Shown here piece by piece: positions 32,475-43,600 of a DNA stretch of 64,000 nt. The stretch lies in assembly GCA_949825045.1 (NCBI GenBank), contig OX463808.1:31557674-31621673 (forward strand), written 5' to 3'. The notes under the pieces were generated by a model. That model was not told the origin of the DNA. It saw nothing but the letters and a program-made list of their open reading frames with translations, and ran no database searches. How positions within the stretch are numbered: the stretch's first letter is position 1; every line of letters begins with the position of its first letter. This DNA is from Argyresthia goedartella. Taxonomy: Eukaryota > Arthropoda > Insecta > Lepidoptera > Argyresthiidae. The translations under genes and the position numbers were made by a program.

Positions 32475-32925
32475 AAAAAACAGGTCAAGTGCGAGTTGGA
32501 CTCGCCAACGAAGGGTTCCGTACATTTATCTATTAAAACGGCAACAAAAATCACGTTTGTTTTTCAATCACAGCCCTCTTTAAATATTTGTTTATTTTAA
32601 TTTATTTATTTATTTTTAAAGTGACTATATAACTAAATATTCTGTGAAAATTTCAAGCGTCTACCTGTTGCCTTTATCAATATCGAGAAAATACGAGAAA
32701 AAAGAAAAGTTTGTTGTAACGGACCCCCTTTCAATATTTATTTTATTCTGTTTTTTAGTATTTTTTGTCATAGCGGCAACAGAAATACATCATCTGTGAA
32801 AATTTAAACTGCGTATCTATCACTATTCATGAAATATAGCCTGGTGACAGACGGACTGGCGGACGGACAGCGGAGGCTTAGTAATAGGGTCCCGTTTGGC
32901 ACCCTTCGTGTACAGAAACCTAATA
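32475..32925. repeat. dispersed repeat with 'GTGCGAGTTGGACTCG' word
   Basis: Starts CAAGTGCGAGTTGGACTCGC with GAAGGGTTCCGTAC and ends GGGTCCCGTTTGGCACCCTT. Related pieces occur at 48690-48725 and, inverted, at 51230-51500. The ends TAATAGGGTCCCGTTTGGCA and the opening words are typical of a widespread lepidopteran repeat; class uncertain. Confidence 0.55.
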
Positions 32926-33607
32926 AATAATGTCAAAAAATTGTAACCACTGCGTGTATTTTTAAATGGCATGTTTGGTTTATCTTTAGAAGAAAAGAGT
33001 TTGCTACTATGTCACTTTTGTTGCCGTTGCTATAATCTATTTTCTATATCCAACACACCTTTTGGCACAGTTTATGAAGAAACTATACACTAACAAGTTT
33101 GTGCTTTGTCATAGTAATTTGAAATTTAATAATCATGTTCTTATTTAGTTTTTCCAAATTTAAATAAGATTTTATTTTCTAAATTAACTTTAAATAAAAT
33201 AAATATATAGAAAAATCATAAGGCGAAAACCCAAATTTGGGTGTTTTTGCCTTAAAACAGTTTTGCAGGCGCTGGAGTAGCAATACAATAATTGCAGTTC
33301 ATAGACAATTTCTCAAAGGATCTTTGGCGTGCCCGTTCAAAGCTGCCCTTTCTGTTAGATTATAATAATTGGTTAGATAGGTATATAGATAGACCTACTT
33401 TTAATTTTAGCGTCGAATGTCGATGAACTTTTACTGAACCTACTTACATGATATTTAATACGTTAGTAGGTGGTTATTTTATTTATTTCTGACTTTCCTT
33501 TCCTGTCTAGGTTTTCTGAATGAAATCTATTTTTAGGGATAATCTCGCCTTAGCGCATAAGTGTTTCTTCTCATAATTTACATTGGACATTCAATGGAAA
33601 TAACGAT
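32926..33607. other. spacer, no gene seen
   Basis: AT-rich. 33220-33255 forms an imperfect hairpin around CCCAAATTTGGG. No exon recognised. Confidence 0.3.
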
Positions 33608-33609
33608 TA

Positions 33610-36600
33610 CCGTCAACTGCCCATACTTCGCCTGCTTTTTGAAGATTTTTGCAAAATAACTCCCAAATTATTCGATATAGGAATGGTTTTATTAAAAAAA
33701 GGTATACTGTCAGGTTGGATCTTTAATTGTTAAAGTGAATATTCTATGTTCTTCTAATATTCCATGAAATATTGAGGTTTAAAGGAGACAGGCGAAGTCC
33801 GGGAAACTTGCCATGACTTCGCCTATAATTTTTTCTCATGTTGGTACGGGGTATAGGGTACCAACTTTTAGTTGAAAAATATTAAATCATTTGCAACGGA
33901 CTATAGTCCGTATTATCAGGAACGTAGGAATCATTATATTTTTTTAAACGTAGATAGGCGAAGTTTGGATGCAATCTGAACATAGTTACATACATTGATC
34001 GTCTTGGAGTTAGGGTTGCCAAAAATAATTTGTAAAGATTTTTACAAGGTTGAAAAATTCGCTCGGGACAGGACTTGAACCTGCAACCTTTATAAGTATG
34101 GGTAATGTTGTTCCCTAGTACGGGTAAGTGCTTTAGAAATTTGAAAAGGGATTTGGGTAAAAAAAAAATATATTATTTATTCTTAACATTCTAGACCATA
34201 ATAAACATTACAAGTATGTGGTAAGTACATAGGTAAATCTTAACCTATGGCATATGTCTTCATAGAGGATATGCCGAATCTTAGCGCACCTCGCCGTTCT
34301 TCTTTAGGGTTGGGAACCACCATCTCTAAATCTGTTGTGTACATGGTGGACACATCTTCAACGGGCGGCCAAATAAATATCCCTTTGCTTCTGTGACGCA
34401 AAAACTTTATTTTAAAACAGGAAACACTTAGTTTTGCCAACACTTTTCCGATGAAGTAGCGTGTACTTTTTTCTGTGGAAAACTTGACCAGAACGAACTG
34501 GTTAACAGAAACTTCAATCGTATTTTTTTGCATTGTTTCTACTATCTCTTCTTCCGGGTAATCTGGTTCGGGCTCCAACTCAGACGGAATAAACCACGAC
34601 TCATTATCCGACGGGTCCAACAATAAATACCGTTCTATGCTTTCGTCCTCTGAACTAGAATTACCATAAATGGAGAATTAGTTTTTTGCTCTACGTCGGT
34701 TTATAGTTTTCTCAGGACTACTACCAATATTTATGTCTTGCCACGACGTTCCTGCTTTGGGCTCAACGCCATCTTGTGTGGTTTTCTGAGGTGTAAGAAA
34801 TATATTTGATGTTACTATAACATTTCTTAGATCAGATTGTGCAGTCAGCTCCTTTGAAGGTAAGGACTTTCCAATCCGCACGTCAAGTTTTACTTGATAA
34901 TTAAAGTCGGAAGGTGACACCGATACTCCGGGCGGAACATTCACCTTTTTGTTCCGAGGCTTCTTCTCAGGTTGGTCTACATTTGGTGATCGGTTCTCTT
35001 TCAGGTAGTCAAGGAGAGCATGCTCAATTTTGTAAGACTGGTCGGGTTTGAAATCTGGCAGTCTTTTTAATACCATTTCTGGGTTCAGTGGGTATATTCC
35101 TGTAGCTTTAAATGCACTTTTTATGTTATCAGGCTTGCTATCAACAGCATCTATTAATTTCTTTAACAACTCCGGAAAATGACACTTGTTTAGTGACGAC
35201 TGACCTCTGTTTTTGTTTTTATAATTTAGTAGAATAGCTCGCCATTGCTTTTTCATGGGGCCAAAATAGCTCACATCTAGTGGCTGCGTTATATGAGATG
35301 AGTTTGGTGGTAGGAAAACAAATTTAATATTGTTTTCCTCGCACAGTTCAACTATCTTCACATTGATGTGGCTGGCCAGATTGTCGCCAATCAATAATTT
35401 GGGCCCATCTTTGCTTCGTGCCCATGGAAGAATTATAGTTGAGAACCAATCTTCGAACATGGCTGTATCAAACCAGCCAGACTTCATCCTATTATATCTG
35501 GTACCTTTGGGACCATGCAAACGCCATTCTTCGAACAAATTTTCTGCCTTATATACCACATATGGTGGTAGCCTCTCACATCCAGCCGTTATAGCGAACA
35601 TTATAGAAATGCTTCCTTTTGTTGAATTCATGACCCTTTCAGGGTACTTCACACCTCGACGGAATAAACATTTCTTTGCTCCCGGGTTGTCTGACAAGTT
35701 AGTCTCGTCATAATTGAGAATATTTTCTCTGGGCACACCATTGAGTGTGATTTGCAAATTTTCAAAATACGCTTTAATTTCGTTACATGTTTTTGCAGCA
35801 CGAGCTCTCTTAATATTTTGAATCTGTCTGTGGGTTAACTGATGGTTATGTCTTTGGAGGAAAAGACGCACCCATTTGTCACCTGGTGGTTTACCATTAA
35901 AAACCGATTCTCTGCCAGAATTTTGCAAATATCGGTGTACAACAAGTTTAAGATCTAGCAGCGATAAAGGACTGCCGAAATCTCCGGCTGCTATGATGAG
36001 ATTAACACATTTTTGTTCATCTTCTTCTGAGAGACGAGTTGGACCTCCTACGGTCTTGGGGTGTTTTTCATGGAGTTTGTCCAAAAGAGTTCTGCGAGGT
36101 ATTCCAAACCTTTTTTCAGCATCATAAGAGGATATCTTTTTGTCCCTTAACAAGCCTACTGCTAATTGTACCATATCATCGCTATGTTTTACCGTATAAT
36201 CTCGTTTACGCTTCGGCATTTTATAAGAATGTTCCTGTAACAAAATATGAATGCTTCTAACAAATGAATTATAAAAAACTAAATCAATTATGTACAATTA
36301 ATTGATGAATAAGAATATACAGTATTCATACGAGGATGTTGAATTTTTTTACAGAACCAAAAACAAAAATTTTAAAGGGAAAAAAATATTATGGGTATGT
36401 CACGGCTAGGATTCCCATAGTGCCCCCATGCGTTTACCCCAACGCCTACAACCCGCCCCCAACTTGACCCACCAACCAAAATTAGGTAAGTACATAATAC
36501 ATTTAGAAAAGGTAAATGTGACAACCCTAACCCTAGGCGAAGTTTGGACTCTATGTGAGGTAGAACTCGACAACAATAACAATTCATCAAATAACTTACA

Positions 36601-36944
36601 AAATGTAATAGATAGGCTTCAGGCGTATTTTTTTCTAAAAAGGGCAGAAACAGTTTATTCTTAAATTGTAGGTGAAGAAAGATTACCTTTCGGCTATTGG
36701 TCACATAAAACTAGACAAAATGCGTTTCGCATAAAAACGCCGCTACCCAAACAGCTTTAAGAGGACGGAATGACAGGAAACAACATGAAGTCAGCCCAAA
36801 AAAAAAGCTAAATGCTGCCATAAGTAAATTATCTAATGCGTTCAAAATCATTTTTCGTTCTTCATGTATACAAAATTAGTTATTGGGGTTTTTATAAAAT
36901 TAGGCGAAGTTTAGTACGAAAGGCGAAGTATGGGCAGTTGACTG
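33610..36944 (-). mobile_element. pogo-type DNA transposon, both ends and TA duplications present
   Basis: Inverted ends of 24 bp (33610-33633 and 36921-36944) match at 23 positions; the right end read inward is CAGTCAACTGCCCATACTTC, and both are flanked by TA (33608-33609, 36945-36946). The 3335-bp interior holds a transposase on the minus strand. The 9-mer AGGCGAAGT or its complement occurs seven times in the terminal regions (33625, 33790, 33816, 33956, 36535, 36902, 36921), as expected for transposase-binding sites (inference). CAGT ends and TA targets fit the pogo/Tigger group. Confidence 0.88.
34240..36219 (-). pseudogene. pogo/Tigger-like DDE transposase with one in-frame TAA
   Basis: From ATG 36219 (MPKRKRDYTVKHSDDM, preferred over the upstream ATG at 36297) the frame runs 513 residues to TAA at 34678. 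Near the start lies a psq-like helix-turn-helix (SSYDAEKRFGIPRRTLLDKL), then a second DNA-binding stretch (GDKWVRLFLQRHNHQLTHRQ). The DDE domain has NYDETNLSD, LLIGDNLASH and SHITQPLDVSYFGPMK, with 35 residues between the second and third Asp. After the TAA the same frame stays open for 145 codons to 34240 with an acidic stretch (SELEPEPDYPEEE) and a compact Val/Phe-rich part. Related proteins usually have such a tail, so the TAA looks like a nonsense mutation in a longer protein; otherwise the tail is a second ORF. The catalytic part is intact. Confidence 0.82.
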
Positions 36945-37127
36945 TACATTTCCGTTCCATTTCCATTTCCATTTTTTAACTAATTGGAAGTTTCTTTTGG
37001 AACTTGTGTCACGAAGACAGTTCACGACCTACAATCGCTCGGACATGGCTCGATCGAACACTGACACCAAAGAGTATAGTAATACACTACACAGACACAT
37101 CACTTAACTTCCTCTTTTTTATAATAT

Positions 37128-37292
37128 ATTTTACGGCCCTGGAATCTGGTTCTTTACTTCCTCTGCTGTCTTTTTTTTTTTTATAATGAGTTTCACGGCC
37201 CTGGATAAAATTCCTTTTGGGCCATCCTCTGTGTTTTTTTTTATAATGAGTTTCACGGCCCTGGATAAAATTCCTTTTGGGCCATCCTCTGC
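37128..37292. repeat. 60-bp tandem repeat, two near-identical units and one diverged
   Basis: TTATAATGAGTTTCACGGCC starts at 37181 and again at 37241, exactly 60 bp apart, each followed by CTGGATAAAATTCCTTTTGG. A diverged third unit precedes them. It sits about 330 bp before the sulfotransferase start codon. Confidence 0.85.
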
Positions 37293-37616
37293 TGTCTGAA
37301 TGATTGAATGAACTAAATGAATGACAACAACAAACATAACAGTTGACAAATAATCTTTCTTTGGTATGGTTGTGTTGTTGTTTTGAGTGTTTATTTTACG
37401 TACTTTTTTAGTTGCACATCGAAGTTTAATAAAGTAAAGTAATAATACTTATATTTAAACGCCGCCTTATCGAGACTCTGACCATTTTACATAAGACCTA
37501 AACGTAGAAACAGTGAAACTTACACGTGGTGGAAGTTTTATGCATTTCTCTTCGTGCTATTTCCATGCCCCACAAACTTTTACTGAAAGAGCGTGTTCGT
37601 CAAATGTTAGAAAATA

Positions 37617-40600
37617 ATGGGACTAACCGATGCGAGTGTGTTTCTTTTTATTAACGTTTTATTTTGTGCACACGGTCACGTCAACGATGTGTCTGGCGTA
37701 GATTCTTTGGAATCGAGTTTGCATTCATTAGAGCTGACCCAGTCCTTGAACTTGGCTAGACAAGAGTTAATTCAAGAGACGTGCCGCCGTTTCCCGCCGA
37801 AGCTGAGCCTAGGCGACCTTCTGCCGTCTCAACTGGAACACATCCTTGTGAATGATGAGCATAAACTTCTCTATTGCTACGTGCCGAAGGTAAATATTCA
37901 GGGCAAACCGGATTTTACGTCTGCTACGATTTATAATATTTTGTGTCAACGACGCATTTGTTTAAATATTAGGCCCTCCGCACATGGGGCTCGCGGTAAA
38001 CGACGATGCACAGTGGAACTTTTGGTCAGAGTGTCGATAAGGGGGCGGAAGCCCCCACTTGTAAAATATTCAAAAATTATAACTTTTTGAGGCCGCCTTA
38101 TCTACACTCCAACCGAACTTTTTAAGTTCTTAGACATGGGCACCTTAATTTTGTAAAGTCGTAATTTCAGTCCGTTTTTTTTGTAGGATGGTTATGGCTA
38201 GACAAACAATATTTGTTTTTAGATAAAAGTCCATAGCGTGAATACCTTTCGAGAAAAAAAATGTTTAAGAAATCCGTAAATTATGTACCTATGGGGGAAA
38301 TTATGTTTTATTTCTTTTCATATATATGAATCACGTCTATCCTTGAATTTTGGAGACTGACATTAATTGGCCTGCTTGTGAAACGGTTGGTCTGTTTAGG
38401 GACTTGATACACTGATTGAAAGGCGGGAAATACTGCTCAGAGAAGATCAAAATGCACCTAGCCATACAGCAGAAGCAAGTACCAGTATAGAAAACGAGAT
38501 GAGGAACCTTCTACAAAAAAGGGCTATTAGAGCAATTTTTTATCCTCCGCAGTCGTGAATCTCTGAGGGAACTGTTCAAAGAAATTAGCATTATGACTGT
38601 ACACTGTACTGTGTCAATATATATGTATGAAAATATGATGTACTTTAGGAAGAGCATAAATAGCTTCACTAAAAATGTTGACAGTTACAAGGGAAATAAA
38701 TAAGAAGCGGAAATGAAATTTACCAACCTTACTATAGAATAGCTAAAGTTAGAACTTCATTTGTGGGTCTAAGTATACAATACTAAACCAAATACCGGAA
38801 GAGATATTAAATTTGTCACAGAACAATTTAAAGGCATTGTTAAAAAAACATTATGTTATAAAACATAAAAGGTTAGATGATTATATTTCTGACAAAGAGG
38901 TATAGAACTCTAATTTTCCAGCACAGCACAAGAACCACGCACACTTTTGTAACACAAGACCTATTTTTAAAAAAAATAAAGAAACAGAAAAAAAAGAAGG
39001 CTGTGGTGCAGTGTAGGTACGAGTTTCTTGCGCCGCTTCTTCTCCGCTGCTGTAAAACTTTCCGAAGCGGTGAAGTTTTTCTTGTATTATATAGATCCAA
39101 ATGACATTCAAAAAGTGTTCTTAGGAATCTATTTAGAAATAAATATCTTGATATTTGATATCTGAATTTCGCCTCATTGTTGTTTTTTCTAATAAGCTGC
39201 GATACCCATAAGCTTAACTAATGAACTAACTTTTCTAATATCTCCTAATCTGAATCTAAAAAGACAAGGTCAACACACACTTATCCGTACTGTGTACTAA
39301 CTAACCTACTTCAAATTGTTTTCTAGGTAGCCTGCACTAACTGGAAGCGGATCCTCATGCTACTGGAACAGAAATGGAACAACACAGACGTCCTCTCCAT
39401 ACCGGCCAGTCTAGCTCATTCAGTCGGTATGTTCCGGAACCTGAGCTCAGTTCCCAAGGAGCAGCGGGACGATATGCTGGAGAATTACCACAAGCTACTA
39501 GTGGTCAGAAATCCATTTGAAAGAGTTTTATCAGCTTATAGGAATAAGCTGGAAGGAGAATCTCAGAGTGCTAGGTATTTTCAGGTATGAAAACTATCGG
39601 TTTTATTTTAGAGGAATATCTGTAAGAACTCAAGTTTTTCTCTAGTTGGTATTGGAACACAGGTTTGAGCATGTGACCTAAATAATATCAATCTTATATG
39701 GCCTGACCTTGTGACATCCTAGTTAAATTATTTATTTATTCTTTGTATTAATTTAACTTTAATTTTACAATGAACGGAGCATTTAATAAATTATTAAAAC
39801 TTTTTCAGTTGATATAATTTTTATAAAGACTTTTTCAATACCTACGTGAGTATTTCGAAGTAATCTAAGATATATGTCGTGTCTTAGCCATATCATACAA
39901 TTCATCATTTCATGAAATGGCTAACCATTTCATGATCTGGCCCTCCATTACATGAATTGGTCAGAAAGGGTTAAATTTGATGAAACATGTATTTTTGAAA
40001 GCATTTTTATGCAGAACTACCTAATATTTTTGTGATATACATGTCAAACTAACACGAAGACTATTCGGGGGCTTAGCTGCGCTAGCCCCCTTTAGTCTTC
40101 ACCTAAGCTACCGCAGTGTTTTTTCCTCAAAGATTTCTTCGTTTAATCAAAGTTGTAATTCAACCTTGGTTGGCCATTTCATTATATGGTCAATTCTACG
40201 ATACGCTTACGACATAAACAAACATATGCTCACGCCTTTTATCGAAAGAAGGGTAGCCATGGACTTAAGAACTCCACTTGCTACGATCTCGGCATTACGT
40301 CTCTCGCTTCCTCAACACCTGTTCATTCAAGCGCGCCGGTTATCGGTAGCTACTTCTTATTCGCCCCTTCACTTTCGCCCTTTAATTTGTTAGAAATGCG
40401 TATGTTTTTACGAAGTGAAAAATAGAATAATATATCTATGGACCATGTAATTAATCGGTCATTATAAACAATGCATGCGCAGTTTGAATAATACCCACAA
40501 TTAGAGGGCAGTGTGATAACCCTATGGGGCAGAACAATGTTTCTTTTCATTGGTACTCTGCTGCCCTATGATAATATTGTTGTTCTTACATGTTCAACCT

Positions 40601-43600
40601 AACAAGTCACTAAGCTTCACCTAAGCTACCGCAGTGTTTTCTCTGATAGTATCTGTGTTATCTATCACATTGCCCGAAACCCACATGGCAATATTCATAA
40701 TGGCAAAGTGATAAATAATGAAGTTCAAGTTATATTGGGTGCTTACCTATGAAATTGGCGAATTTTTCTTACAGATTCAGGAGTTCATAATTCGAGTAAT
40801 TCAATAGCTATTTCCAGTTTTTTTTATTGTTTTAAAATTAATTTCAATATTTTACATCTACTTATTAAATTTTCTTTTAATTTTCAGTTTGATAACTAAA
40901 ATGTTATCTTCAAAATCAGTGCCTCCTAAATGTCATCCATTTTCATGATAATATTCGAGATATTTTTTTACAGCTGACACTTTTCAAAAATTATATAAAA
41001 TTTTCTGTTAGCTAAATGTTGTCTCATTCATACACACAAAGTTTATAAAATTAGGATCTGTCATTCCTAAAAAAATACAAAAATGTTTGTACTGAAAATT
41101 GAGTTAACTTCAATTTCTCCATACAAAACGCCAATTTCATATGTAAGGACCTAATAATTATTCACTTTGCCTAAAGTAGTTTATTATTATTCATAATGTC
41201 CGGGCATTGTTCATAATGCCCGTATTTATCACTTGGTCCATGACATATTCATGTCATTGGGCCAAATTATTATTAAATAACCATTCAGTTAAAAATGTTG
41301 CTTACTGACTTAATTATTATTACATTAACTTTGTAGTAAAAATTCACACCTGTAATATTTAATAGTCTTCATTGAATAAAACGCTCATGTATATTTTAAG
41401 TTCATGACTGTTTTACAATTATAACATCTTCAAATCTACGAAATACTGTCCAGTGTACTTTTTAACAGTGGGATCGAAACGCAAATCTCAAACTGTGTAC
41501 TTAATTATTTTTAAAGTGTTTGTTGGCAAAAATGTTTGCGTTTCGTTCGGGCTCCATGTCGCGGTCCTTTTTGCGTTTACCTCGCCGTGGCCTAACTTCC
41601 AAAACATTTTTCATGTTATGTTCTATTTTGTTTCTGTGCCTTCACTGTCCGCTGCCCAGTTGTTAATTTATTTTATCCTGTGTGTTGTTTATAACTAAAA
41701 GAAGTAGGTTTTCTGCTTACTTCAGCAATCGTTGTCTGGCAATGGGTCTAGGTCATCCCGTTAAGTTATTTACTTTTTTTTTTTTTTTTTTTTTTGTGTT
41801 TTATTAACATTTACATTATTGTAGTATATATTTTTATATATATATCTATATTATTTACCTATATATAGTATGGATATCCATAATGATAGCTTCTTGTCGT
41901 GTGCTTCTAGCGATGAATTTATTAGTGCGGAAAGCGATATTTCCACTGTGGAAGAACCGCTTTCCGTCAAACTTAAGACTGTCTTTGGTGGGTCAGGGAA
42001 AAATCTGAACATAGTGCACATCAATGCTCAAAGTATTCACACTAGCTACCCCGATATCATCGAGGCTTTTTCTGAGCAACGTGTGGACGGCATCCTTGTC
42101 TCTGAGTCGTTCCTTAAGCCTTCACTCCCTTCATCCATGTACTCTCTTCCAGGCTTCAGGCTATATAGGAACGACAGAACCGGAAAGGCAGACGGAGGTG
42201 TCGCTGTTTACCTGCGTGCGGAAATTGCTTGTAAGGTGATTAATGTATCCCCTAGCCAGTACTCCGAGTCTGCTGAATACCTCTTCCTTGAAATTGTTCT
42301 TCATCACAATAAAGTGCTGCTTGGTGTCCTCTATAGCCCCTCTCTTCGTGTTGACTACTTCGACACCTTTGAATCCCTTCTTAATGATTTGACCCCAATT
42401 TACGACGACACTCTCATTCTTGGGGATTTCAACACCTGTCTCCTCAAAAAGAATTCCCGTTCTGCCAAACTCAGGTCCATAGTTGATTCATTCAACCTCC
42501 ACATCTTGCCACTTGAGGCCACTCATTTCCAGCCGCATTGTTCTCCCTCTCTTCTAGACATCATAATCGTCTCCAACTTGGATAAGGTTGCCTCTCACGG
42601 TCAACTTAACTCTCCTTTCTCCTTCCACGATCTCATCTACCTCTCCTATAAGATTAGGTGTCCGAAGAGCAGAACGAAATTCATAGATATTCGAAGCTTC
42701 AAAGGCATAGATGTGGAGTCCCTTAGGTCTGATATCTCACTGGTCGATTGGTCCCCTGTCATCTTGAGCGAGAACGTTGACGACAAAATCCACAATTTTA
42801 ATGCAATTGTCTTGGGACTTTACGACAAACATGCTCCCATTAAGAAAGTCAGGGTAAAACACCTGCCGGCGCCCTGGCTTAACGATGCTATCAAGCGCCT
42901 AATGGCCAAGAAAAATCGCGCTAAGTGATCAAAAAGGATCCGACAGATGACAACTTTCTTTCCTACAAATGCCTTCGCAATCGATGCAATCGTCTCTGTC
43001 GAGACGCCAAGCGCCGCCACATCTTCGAGTGTATCGAAAGGTACACCCCAGCTCAGGTGTGGAAATTCCTCAGGACACTTGGTATTGGCAAATCCCAGGA
43101 CATGCATTCGGGTGATGTTGATCTAAACGCTCTCAATCAATTCCTCTCTGCTCCACCAGTTGTAATGGACCCTTCTATCAAGGAAGCCACTCTTCAGAGT
43201 CTGCGCTCTAGGTCATTACCCAACACCTCTCCTTTCAACCTGAGCAATGTTGGAAGCGACACGGTTAAGAAAGCATTTCTAGCAATTAGCTCCAAAGCTG
43301 TAGGAGATGATAATATCTGTCAACGAATGATTCTAACTATCCTTGATGATCTGCTTCCGGCCATAACACATATTTTAAATTTCTCCATTTCCAATTGTTC
43401 TTTCCCTACTGCTTGGAAACAAGCATTAGTTATCCCTCTCCCCAAAACATCCAATCCCACCTCCTTTAAAGAGTATCGCCCCATTTCTATCCTGCCGATC
43501 CTTTCTAAAGTTCAGCTCTCCCATTATCTATCCTCTAAAAATCTACTTAATCCTTTTCAGTCTGGCTTTAGAACGGGTCATAGTACTGTTACGGCTTTAT

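Noticed and set aside
35330..36260. Plus-strand frames opposite the pogo transposase
   Set aside because: Antisense shadows of the transposase.
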